Assembly: GCA_902789175.1 (NCBI GenBank)
Contig: CADANF010000024.1
Location: 1 to 42,754 of the forward strand
Length of the DNA: 42,754 nucleotides
Direction of reading: 5' to 3'
Origin: an uncultured Lachnospiraceae bacterium
GTDB taxonomy: Bacteria > Bacillota > Clostridia > Lachnospirales > Lachnospiraceae
Below are positions 14,778 through 22,660 of the stretch, piece by piece (the first letter of the stretch is position 1; every line of letters starts with the position of its first letter). A program made the translations under genes and the position numbers. Under the pieces are notes generated by a model. It ran no database searches and was not told the origin of the DNA. It was given only the letters and a program-made list of their open reading frames with translations.

Positions 14778-16406
14778 ATGACTCGATTAAAAAAAATAAG
14801 AAAGGCTGTATCTTTATGCCTCCTTTTTGTCTTTTTTTTATTAATGATCAGTGGCTGCGATGTAAATAAAAGAGAAAGTAATGGAGCAATCAACGCTACT
14901 GATAGTAAAGAAGAGAATGCTACAGATGAAGAAAAAGAACAGTGGCTCACAATTGATCTGTCCGGTGGAACAGGCAAGGCAAGTATAGAGTCACCTGTAA
15001 AGATAACATCTAACGATGGAAAGTATTATGCAAATATTATCTGGAGCAGTTCAAATTATGATTATGTAATATTAAATAATGAGAAATATTTGAATGAGTC
15101 TGCCCCGGGAGAAAAAAGCAGTTTTACTATCCCTGTGGAATTAGATGAGGAAATCCCGCTTATTGCTGATACTACAGCAATGAGTAAAGCTCATGAGATT
15201 GAATATACTATAAAGATTTATAGTAAAAATGAGGCAGAAGCAGAACAAAGGGATAATAATGAAAACATAAATAAAGCTGAGAGTGGCAAAAATGGTGATA
15301 CTTCTCAGAAAAAATCATCAAAGATAAAAGAAAAATATGAAGAATGTAAAAATCTTCTTTCAGAAAATGGAATAAAAAAACAGGATAAAAGCATTATAGA
15401 ATATGCTAAAGAAATTGAAATAGAAAGTTATGAAGATGATATTTATCTTATTTATATAAATGATATTGGTGTTTATTTACTGCTTCCAAAGGACAACAAG
15501 CTTGATAAGAAATTAGAGGAAAAGATAAATGAAATAGAGGATCTATATATCTTAAGAAAGGATATGGATAAAACTTATCTTGTATCAACTTCCGTTATGG
15601 ATCTTATATTATGCATCGAGGCATCTGATAATATCAGATTGTCAGGTACAAAGAGTAGTGACTGGTATCTTCCGGATGCAAAAAAACTGCTGGATAGTGG
15701 TAACATTTTATATGCAGGAAAATACAGTGCACCGGATTACGAACTTATCTTAAGTGAAAAATGTAATTTAGTGATCGAAAACATGATGATAATGCATACG
15801 CCGGAAGTACTGGAGAAATTAAGAAGTCTTGGTATACCTGTTATAGTTGAAAGATCAAGCTATGAGGACAGCCCTGAGGGAAGGCTTGAATGGATAAAAT
15901 TATACGGTATCTTATATGGAAAAGAAGACAAGGCAGATAAATATTTTGAAGAAGAGGTAGATCGTATAAAAAAAGTATCAAAGAAGGGAGACGTTAGTTG
16001 TGCCTTCTTTGCTATTAATCAGAATGGAGCTGTAAATATAAGAAACAGCAGTGACTATATTGCAAAAGATATTGAGATTGCAGGCGGCAAATATCTTCCT
16101 GACATAGATAATGGGGATAAAAAATCCACAATGAATATTCAGATGGAAGAGTTTTATGCCATGGCAAAGGATGCGGATGTGCTTATTTATAATGGCACGA
16201 TTGAAGGGGAATTAAAGGATATTAATGACCTGATAAAAAAGAATGCCTTATTTAAGGATTTTAAGGCGGTAAAGAATGGCAGAGTTTATACCACAACTGC
16301 TGACTTTTTCCAGCAGTCCAGCATGACTGGAGAGTTTATAGAGGATCTTTTTGCGGTACTATATGAAAATGGCAGTGAACTTACATTTTTAAAGAAACTT
16401 AATTAG
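14778..16406 (+). CDS. Corrinoid/metal-tetrapyrrole ABC substrate-binding lipoprotein
   Basis: This is a solute-binding lipoprotein for an importer of the FecCD/BtuCD class. The signal peptide ends in a lipobox ISGC (Cys27). Residues about 55-150 form a beta-rich module with IIWSSSNYDYV and the SSFTIPV and TTAMSKAHEIEYT signatures, in the style of NEAT-like domains. After a charged linker (150-185) a type III periplasmic-binding domain runs from about 205 to 542, seen in KSSDWYLPDAKKLLDSG, CNLVIENMMIMHTPEVLEKL and GIPVIVERSSY. At 542 residues it is longer than BtuF because of the extra module. Position behind the B12 riboswitch and before permease and ATPase genes supports corrinoid or precursor uptake. 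Heme or siderophore cannot be excluded by sequence. Confidence 0.85.
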   Translation: MTRLKKIRKAVSLCLLFVFFLLMISGCDVNKRESNGAINATDSKEENATDEEKEQWLTIDLSGGTGKASIESPVKITSNDGKYYANIIWSSSNYDYVILNNEKYLNESAPGEKSSFTIPVELDEEIPLIADTTAMSKAHEIEYTIKIYSKNEAEAEQRDNNENINKAESGKNGDTSQKKSSKIKEKYEECKNLLSENGIKKQDKSIIEYAKEIEIESYEDDIYLIYINDIGVYLLLPKDNKLDKKLEEKINEIEDLYILRKDMDKTYLVSTSVMDLILCIEASDNIRLSGTKSSDWYLPDAKKLLDSGNILYAGKYSAPDYELILSEKCNLVIENMMIMHTPEVLEKLRSLGIPVIVERSSYEDSPEGRLEWIKLYGILYGKEDKADKYFEEEVDRIKKVSKKGDVSCAFFAINQNGAVNIRNSSDYIAKDIEIAGGKYLPDIDNGDKKSTMNIQMEEFYAMAKDADVLIYNGTIEGELKDINDLIKKNALFKDFKAVKNGRVYTTTADFFQQSSMTGEFIEDLFAVLYENGSELTFLKKLN

Positions 16407-16433
16407 TAAAACAGTAAATAGGAAAAAACATAT

Positions 16434-17444
16434 ATGAAGCGAAATATAGTAGTTTTTAGCACACTTTTTCTGGGACTGATCTTAATAACATTATTCTCTA
16501 TTAAAGCAGGAAGTGTATCTTCTGACTTTAAAGAATGCCTTAGCATATTAGCAGGAAATAAGGAAAATGAAGTGCTTTATAGTATCATATGGCAGATAAG
16601 GATACCAAGAGTCATCGCCGCGATAATTCTTGGAGGAGCGCTTTCTGTGGCAGGATATCTGCTTCAGACATTCTTCTTAAATCCTATTGCAGGACCTTAT
16701 GTTTTGGGAGTTTCCTCCGGAGCAAAGCTTCTTGTAGCAATAACTATGATATTTAGTTTAAAAAAGGGAATAATACTTAATTCCTGGACGCTTATAGGAG
16801 CTGCATTCCTTGGGGCTCTTATTTCCATGGGGATTGTGCTTCTTATATCTTTCAGGATAAGGTCTATGTCTATTCTTGTAGTCTGCGGGATCATGATAGG
16901 TTATATCTGTTCAGCAGTAACAGAGATATTAGTAACATTTGCAAATGATACCAATATAGTTAATCTTCACAACTGGTCTCAGGGATCATTTTCAGGTGTT
17001 TCCTGGGAAAATGACAGGATGATACTTATAATCGTATTCTTATGTTTAGCTTTAACAGTTTTTTATATTAAGCCAATAAATGCCTATAGATTAGGAGAAA
17101 AATATGCTGCTTCCCTTGGCGTAAATATAAGGGGGCTTAAGATCGCACTTATCATATTATCAAGTTTACTTGCGGCAGTGGTAACAGCATTTGCAGGGCC
17201 TGTGTCATTTGTAGGGATAGCGGTGCCACATTTGATGAGACGTGCCTTTAAGACAGGCAAACCGGGAGTGCTTATTTTTGGATGCTTCCTTGGGGGAGCA
17301 ATAGTAACACTTCTTTCCGACACATTGGCAAGGATGATATTTGCGCCACTGGAACTTTCCATCAGTACAGTTACTGCAGTGCTTCTTGCACCAGTCATTG
17401 TGATCATGATGATAAGAAAACATAAGGCAGGTGATAATCTTTGA
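16434..17444 (+). CDS. FecCD/BtuC-family ABC permease
   Basis: This is the membrane subunit of the corrinoid-type importer, 336 residues with about ten hydrophobic segments, the usual BtuC number. Family signatures are WQIRIPRVIAAIILGGALSV (near 48-70), AGYLLQTFFLNPIAGPYVLG, LGEKYAASLGVNIRGLK near 222-238 (the cytoplasmic coupling region for the ATPase) and AGPVSFVGIAVPHLMRR (near 257). The ORF is complete. It starts 27 bases after the binding-protein gene and overlaps the ATPase start by four bases, so the three genes form one transport cassette. Confidence 0.92.
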   Translation: MKRNIVVFSTLFLGLILITLFSIKAGSVSSDFKECLSILAGNKENEVLYSIIWQIRIPRVIAAIILGGALSVAGYLLQTFFLNPIAGPYVLGVSSGAKLLVAITMIFSLKKGIILNSWTLIGAAFLGALISMGIVLLISFRIRSMSILVVCGIMIGYICSAVTEILVTFANDTNIVNLHNWSQGSFSGVSWENDRMILIIVFLCLALTVFYIKPINAYRLGEKYAASLGVNIRGLKIALIILSSLLAAVVTAFAGPVSFVGIAVPHLMRRAFKTGKPGVLIFGCFLGGAIVTLLSDTLARMIFAPLELSISTVTAVLLAPVIVIMMIRKHKAGDNL

Positions 17445-18226
17445 GTAATACAGTTATAAAAATTGATGAACTTACTGCCGGTTATGGAAAAAAAGAGATA
17501 ATAAAGGACTTTTCCATTGATATAAATGAGGGTGAGATAATCAGTATCATAGGGCCTAACGGAGTAGGAAAGTCTACTCTGCTTAAGACCATCAGAAATG
17601 AGATCCCTTCCATTAAGGGGAAAGTTTCTTATAGAAGTGATGATGGGGAATTTAGAGATATTAAGCTTATAAAAGATATTGAAAGAGCAAGGCTTATTGC
17701 TGAAGTTTCAACTGAAAAGATAAGATCTGAGATGCTTCTTGCAAAGGAAGTTGTGGAATTGGGAAGATACCCTTATACCAATAGATTCGGGATCCTTTCG
17801 GATGAAGATAAAAGAAAAGTAGATGAAGCAGTAGAAATAGTTGGTGCCAGGAAACTTTTAGATAAAGAATTTTTAAGAATGAGTGATGGAGAAAAGCAGA
17901 TCATTATGCTGGCCCGGGCTATAGCCCAGGATACTAAGGTACTGATTTTAGATGAACCCACATCTTATCTGGATATCAGATTTAAGATAAAGATAATGAA
18001 AGTGATAAAAAGACTGGTTTCTGAAAAGAACATCTCTTGTATCATGTCTCTTCACGAACTGGAACTTGCTAAATATATATCAGACAGGGTACTTGCAGTA
18101 AATAATGATAAGAGGATAGAGAATAAAGATACAGATAATACTTTCAGAGAAGAGAATATAAAGGATTTATATGGTCTTTCAGAGGAAGATCTAAAAATAT
18201 ATAAAGAAATATATAATGTTATCTGA
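17441..18226 (+). CDS. BtuD/FecE-like ABC ATPase
   Basis: This ATPase drives the preceding permease. Walker A is GPNGVGKST (about 38-46), the Q-loop region follows, the signature is a variant MSDGEKQ (about 147-153, instead of LSGGQ), Walker B is VLILDEPTSYLD (about 166-177) and the switch His is in MSLHELELA. The start is TTG at 17441, overlapping the permease stop as TTGA, typical of translational coupling. At 261 residues the length is normal. The following gene, cbiC, is only 32 bases away, so import and corrin-ring synthesis are expressed together. Confidence 0.92.
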   Translation: MSNTVIKIDELTAGYGKKEIIKDFSIDINEGEIISIIGPNGVGKSTLLKTIRNEIPSIKGKVSYRSDDGEFRDIKLIKDIERARLIAEVSTEKIRSEMLLAKEVVELGRYPYTNRFGILSDEDKRKVDEAVEIVGARKLLDKEFLRMSDGEKQIIMLARAIAQDTKVLILDEPTSYLDIRFKIKIMKVIKRLVSEKNISCIMSLHELELAKYISDRVLAVNNDKRIENKDTDNTFREENIKDLYGLSEEDLKIYKEIYNVI

Positions 18227-18258
18227 TCGTGAATGAAACAGAGCAGGGAAAAACGGTT

Positions 18259-18894
18259 ATGGCAAATAATGAATTTGAATATGTAAGACCAGAGGAAATA
18301 GAAAAGAGATCCTTTGAGATAATAACAAAAGAATTAGAGGAGCAGGGAATCGTCTTAACAGGAGATAAGTCTCCTGTGATAAAGAGAGTGATCCATACAT
18401 CTGCTGATTTTTCTTATGCTGAAAGCCTTATCTTTTCGCCGGATGCAGTTAAAAAGGCAAGGGACCTTATAAGAGATGGAGCCTGGATCGTTACAGATAC
18501 TAATATGGCGCTTTCCGGGATCAATAAGAAGAGACTGGCTATGTATGGAGGAGAAGCCCGCTGTTTTATGGCAGAAGAAGATGTGGCGAAGGAAGCGAGA
18601 GAAAGAGGAGTGACCCGTGCCACAGTAAGTATGGAATATGCTGCAAAGCTGGATAAAAGGATCATTTTTGCTATAGGAAATGCACCAACTGCACTTATCA
18701 CACTAAATCAGCTTATAAAAGATAAAGTGTTCATTCCGGATTTTATAATCGGTGTTCCTGTTGGTTTTGTAAATGTAGTTTATTCCAAGGAACTTATCAT
18801 AAACGGAAATGTTCCTTATATCGTTAACAGGGGAAGAAAGGGTGGAAGCAATATAGCAGCGGCTATATGCAATGCGCTTCTTTATGGTATGTAA
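18259..18894 (+). CDS. cbiC: Cobalt-precorrin-8 methylmutase
   Basis: CbiC moves the C-11 methyl group to C-12, giving cobyrinic acid. Conserved sequences are RVIHTSADFSYAESLIFSP, the WIVTDTNMALSGI segment, FAIGNAPTALITL and IIGVPVGFVNVVYSKE, together with the terminal GRKGGSNIAAAICNALL. The His in VIHTSAD is the likely catalytic residue. I chose ATG at 18259 because AGGG lies 10 bases upstream. A GTG at 18229 is in frame but lacks a ribosome site and would add ten residues. At 211 residues the length is normal. The stop codon is directly followed by the cbiD start. Confidence 0.92.
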   Translation: MANNEFEYVRPEEIEKRSFEIITKELEEQGIVLTGDKSPVIKRVIHTSADFSYAESLIFSPDAVKKARDLIRDGAWIVTDTNMALSGINKKRLAMYGGEARCFMAEEDVAKEARERGVTRATVSMEYAAKLDKRIIFAIGNAPTALITLNQLIKDKVFIPDFIIGVPVGFVNVVYSKELIINGNVPYIVNRGRKGGSNIAAAICNALLYGM

Positions 18895-20019
18895 ATGAAT
18901 CTAAAATATGGATTTACTACCGGAAGTTCAGCAGCAGCGGCGTCAAAGGCAGCGATTCTTATGCTCCTTTCCGGAAAAATTAAAGATAAGATATCAATAA
19001 GTACTCCAAAGGGGATTACATTTAACGCAGACATTAAGGATATAAAGCTTGATCTTAAAGCTTTAGAGGCAAGTTGTGCTGTGGAAAAGAATGGAGGAGA
19101 CGATCCGGATATAACCACAGGACTGCTTATATATTCAAAGGTATCGATAATAGAAAATGACATAGATGAACTTCTTATTGATATTGATGGTGGTGAAGGA
19201 GTAGGAAGAGTTACTAAGCCGGGACTTGATCAGCCTGTTGGAAATGCGGCTATTAATTCTATGCCACGAAAGATGATAGAAAAGGAAGTTCGTGAAGTGG
19301 CAGAACTCTATGACTTTAAAGGAAAGATCAGAGTTTTGATCTATGTTCCTTTTGGAAGAGAGACTGCTAAAAAGACATTTAATGAAAGACTTGGGATAAT
19401 AGGTGGCATTTCAATCCTTGGTACCAGCGGGATAGTAGAACCAATGTCTGATCAGGCGCTTCTGGATACTATAAGGGTTGAGCTAAATCAAAGAAAGGCT
19501 CTGGGAGATGAGATAATAGCTATAACTCCTGGAAATTACGGACAGGAATTTATGCTCAGAGCCTATGATTATCAGCTGGACAGATCTGTTAAATGTTCCA
19601 ACTTTATTGGGGACACTATTGATATGGCGGCTGAAACAGGGTTTAAGAAAATGCTATTAACAGGCCATATAGGAAAACTTATAAAACTATCCGGCGGTAT
19701 TTATAATACCCATTCAAAGAATGCTGATGCAAGGATGGAGCTTCTCCTTGCGGCAGGAATAAGAGCAGGCCTTGACGCTGTGTCAGGAAGAAATATACTT
19801 GATGCAGTATCAACGGAAGAAGGAATAAGGATAATAAAAGAAGCTGGATGCTTTGAAGAAACGATGAAATATATGATGGAAAAGATTATGTTTTTCCTTA
19901 ATAAAAGAGCCAGTGGAAAGATTGATATAGAATGTATCGTCTATTCCAATAATTACGGGCTTTTGGCAAAGAGCGACGGAGCAGAAAAATTGCTGGATGC
20001 CTTAATGAAGCAGGGATAA
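18895..20019 (+). CDS. cbiD: Cobalt-precorrin-5B C1-methyltransferase
   Basis: CbiD methylates C-1 of cobalt-precorrin-5B in the anaerobic pathway. The N-terminal YGFTTGSSAAAASKAA is the family hallmark. Further conserved segments are NGGDDPDITTGL, VGRVTKPGLDQPVGNAAIN, GISILGTSGIVEPMSDQAL and LLTGHIGKLIKLSGGIYNTH. At 374 residues the length is normal. cbiD occurs only in the oxygen-independent route, so it identifies this cluster as the cobalt-early pathway. It begins immediately after cbiC without a gap. Confidence 0.95.
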   Translation: MNLKYGFTTGSSAAAASKAAILMLLSGKIKDKISISTPKGITFNADIKDIKLDLKALEASCAVEKNGGDDPDITTGLLIYSKVSIIENDIDELLIDIDGGEGVGRVTKPGLDQPVGNAAINSMPRKMIEKEVREVAELYDFKGKIRVLIYVPFGRETAKKTFNERLGIIGGISILGTSGIVEPMSDQALLDTIRVELNQRKALGDEIIAITPGNYGQEFMLRAYDYQLDRSVKCSNFIGDTIDMAAETGFKKMLLTGHIGKLIKLSGGIYNTHSKNADARMELLLAAGIRAGLDAVSGRNILDAVSTEEGIRIIKEAGCFEETMKYMMEKIMFFLNKRASGKIDIECIVYSNNYGLLAKSDGAEKLLDALMKQG

Positions 20020-20044
20020 TTATTTATGATACGGGAGATGTGAA

Positions 20045-20821
20045 ATGGTACATTTTGTTGGTGCAGGATCTGGAGCAGTGGATCTTATAACTGTAAGAGG
20101 TATGAATTTAATAAGTAAAGCAGATATAGTGATATATGCCGGATCCTTAGTAAATAAAGATATGCTTCAATATATGAAAGAAGGGGCAGAAAGCTATGAC
20201 AGTGCCTATCTTACTTTAGAAGAAGTTATAGATTTGATAAAGAAGGCTGAGGCAGAAAATAAGAATGTGGTAAGACTTCATACAGGAGATCCAAGTCTTT
20301 ACGGAGCTATAAGAGAGCAGATGGACGAGATGGACGAACTGGGTATTTCCTATGATGTAACACCTGGAGTTACAGCAGCCTTTGGAGCGGCTGCAAGTCT
20401 TGGACTTGAATATACACTTCCTGAAATAACACAAACCCTTATAATCACAAGGGTTGAAGGAAGAACTCCTGTACCTCAGTTAGAAAAGGTAAGAGAACTG
20501 GCAAAGCATAAAACTTCCATGGCAATTTATTTAAGTACAGGGCTTCTAAAAAAATTAGAAGAAGAATTAAAGTCAGCAGGTTTAGATGAAGATACTCCGG
20601 CAGCGATTGTTTATAAGGCAACCTGGCCTGAAGAAGAAAGATATATATGTACAATCAGCACTTTAGAAGAAACAGCTAAGAAAAATAACATTAAAAAAAC
20701 TGCTATAGTACTTGTTGGAGAAGCAATAAGGACAGTGTCAAAGGACAGTAAGGCAGTAAGATCAAAACTTTACTCACCGGATTTTGAGACTGAGTTTAGA
20801 AAGATCAATATAGAACAATAG
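20045..20821 (+). CDS. cbiF: Cobalt-precorrin-4 C11-methyltransferase
   Basis: CbiF (CobM) adds the C-11 methyl from S-adenosylmethionine. It is a class III SAM methyltransferase: FVGAGSGAVDLITVRGMNLI at the N-terminus, ADIVIYAGSLVNKDML, then VVRLHTGDPSLYGAI (SAM-binding loop near 78-92) and DVTPGVTAAFGAAASLGLE. These are CbiF-specific signatures. At 258 residues it is normal. GGGAGATG provides the ribosome site. It lies between cbiD and cbiG. Confidence 0.95.
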   Translation: MVHFVGAGSGAVDLITVRGMNLISKADIVIYAGSLVNKDMLQYMKEGAESYDSAYLTLEEVIDLIKKAEAENKNVVRLHTGDPSLYGAIREQMDEMDELGISYDVTPGVTAAFGAAASLGLEYTLPEITQTLIITRVEGRTPVPQLEKVRELAKHKTSMAIYLSTGLLKKLEEELKSAGLDEDTPAAIVYKATWPEEERYICTISTLEETAKKNNIKKTAIVLVGEAIRTVSKDSKAVRSKLYSPDFETEFRKINIEQ

Positions 20822-20861
20822 TAGTTGTAAGGATAAATAGGAGATAAGATCGAAAGAAACA

Positions 20862-21917
20862 ATGATAAAAAGAGTGATCTATTTTACTGATGAAGGAGAA
20901 AAAGTTAAAGAAGAGATAGTAAAGCTTTATACCACAGATCTATGTCTTTCCCTAGATGGAAGAAAAAATGATGCAAGAAGCTTTATCTTTGATGGCTTTA
21001 AATATCATAATCCTATTATCTTTATTGGTGCTTTAGGTATAGCTGTAAGGATGATGAAAGATCTTTCGCAGGATAAATTAAAGGATAGTGCTTTTATTGT
21101 AATGGATGAAAGAAAAAGATATGTTATCCCCGTTTTATCAGGACATATGGGTGGTGCTATAGAACTTTCGTATGACATTTCCAAAAGACTTGGCAGTGAA
21201 GCAGTTATAACAACAGCAACGGATGTGGAAGAAAAATTCTCAGTAGATACATTTGCAAGGATCAATCATCTTAAGATAAAAAATAAAGAGATGATAAAGA
21301 AGGTATCCGCAAAGGTTTTAGATGGAAAAGAGATTAGGATTGCCATACCAAAAGATTGTAATTTCATAGGAGAACCCTGGGATAAGGTAAGTATTATAAA
21401 GTATAGACAAAAAGAAGTATCTGCGGATGTTCTGATAACTGAAGATGATAGTCTGGAACTTTGTAAAAATAAAGAAATGCTTATCATGAATCCTGCCCGA
21501 TATATCTTTGGAATTGGTGTAAGGAAAGGTAAAACATTTGAAGAGATAAATAGTTTTTTTATAGATAATGGAGTAAGCCGTCAGTGGATGGAGGAGAATA
21601 TTCTTTATTTTACAAGCATTGATCTAAAGGTTAAAGAAGAAGGACTTCTTAATCTGGCTTCATTTTATCATACAGAACTGATCACATTTAATGCTATGGA
21701 GTTATCTAAAATTAAAGGTGATTTTAAAGAATCTGAATTTGTAAAGAAAACTGTCGGAGTTTCAAATGTATGTGAAAGGGCAGCTTTTCTTTTAGCCAGC
21801 AGATTGGATAAGAATTTTGATAATAAATTTTATAAAGAAAAAACAGCAGGTAACGGGATTACATTTGCAATAACTAAAATAGAGAGAAATAGGTTCAGAT
21901 GGAGAGGAAAATTCTAA
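20862..21917 (+). CDS. cbiG: Cobalt-precorrin-5A hydrolase
   Basis: CbiG opens the delta-lactone of cobalt-precorrin-5A and releases acetaldehyde. The N-terminal domain shows FIGALGIAVRMM and the VIPVLSGHMGGAIELSYDIS motif (about 88-107), a central linker follows, and the C-terminal domain carries the GIGVRKGKTFEEI motif (about 220-232) plus KTVGVSNVCERAAFLLAS near the end. At 351 residues it has all three parts. Its stop codon TAA shares its last A with the ATG of cbiH, indicating translational coupling. Confidence 0.93.
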   Translation: MIKRVIYFTDEGEKVKEEIVKLYTTDLCLSLDGRKNDARSFIFDGFKYHNPIIFIGALGIAVRMMKDLSQDKLKDSAFIVMDERKRYVIPVLSGHMGGAIELSYDISKRLGSEAVITTATDVEEKFSVDTFARINHLKIKNKEMIKKVSAKVLDGKEIRIAIPKDCNFIGEPWDKVSIIKYRQKEVSADVLITEDDSLELCKNKEMLIMNPARYIFGIGVRKGKTFEEINSFFIDNGVSRQWMEENILYFTSIDLKVKEEGLLNLASFYHTELITFNAMELSKIKGDFKESEFVKKTVGVSNVCERAAFLLASRLDKNFDNKFYKEKTAGNGITFAITKIERNRFRWRGKF

Positions 21918-22660
21918 TGGAAGACAGTATGGGAAAAATATTTGTTGTAGGTTTTGGACCTGGAAATAAAGAAAATATGACGATAGATGCGCTGAATGCT
22001 ATTGAAGCATCAGATATCATCATTGGATATACAGTTTATATAGAACTTATGAAAAAAATGTATCCCTTAAAGGAATACCAATCTACACCAATGAGAAGCG
22101 AGATTGAAAGATGTCGCCTTTGTTTTGAAAAAGCTAAAGAGGGTAAAGTGGTTTCACTTATATGCAGTGGAGATGCGGGAATTTATGGGATGGCATCTCC
22201 TGTCCTTTCGCTTGCTGATGAATATGATCTTCATGATATTACTATAATTCCTGGTGTTACAGCGGCTGTATCAGGTGGGGCAGTTCTTGGTTCCCCTCTT
22301 ACATCAGACTTTTGTGTAGTGAGTCTTAGCAATGCTCTTACTCCATGGGAAGTTATTGTAAAAAGATTAAAGGCAGCGGCCAGTGGAGGCTTTGTAACTG
22401 TTCTTTATAATCCGAGAAGTAAGACAAGGCCAGGCCTTTTAAACGAAGCCGTTGATATTGTTATAAATGAAGGGGTTAGTAAAGATACTCCGTCAGGCTA
22501 TGTTAAAAATATAGGAAGAGATAAGCAGGAATATAAGATACTTACTTTAGAAGAGTTAAAGACAGCTGATATTGATATGTTTACAACAGTATTTATCGGT
22601 AATGAAGAAACAGAAGTTATAAATGATAGATTAGTAACTAGAAGGGGTTACAAAATATGA
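21917..22660 (+). CDS. cbiH: Cobalt-precorrin-3 C17-methyltransferase
   Basis: CbiH (CobJ-like) methylates C-17 and contracts the ring in the anaerobic route. Signatures are VVGFGPGNKENMTIDALNAI, ADIIGYTVYIEL-type sequence, SLICSGDAGIYGMASPVL (SAM loop), TIIPGVTAAVSGGAVLGSPL and VLYNPRSKTRPGLL. I start at ATG 21917, which has GGAGAGG about 9 bases upstream and overlaps the cbiG stop by one base; an upstream ATG at 21899 would add six residues. The product is 247 residues, normal length. Its end overlaps the next gene by four bases (ATGA). Confidence 0.93.
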   Translation: MEDSMGKIFVVGFGPGNKENMTIDALNAIEASDIIIGYTVYIELMKKMYPLKEYQSTPMRSEIERCRLCFEKAKEGKVVSLICSGDAGIYGMASPVLSLADEYDLHDITIIPGVTAAVSGGAVLGSPLTSDFCVVSLSNALTPWEVIVKRLKAAASGGFVTVLYNPRSKTRPGLLNEAVDIVINEGVSKDTPSGYVKNIGRDKQEYKILTLEELKTADIDMFTTVFIGNEETEVINDRLVTRRGYKI

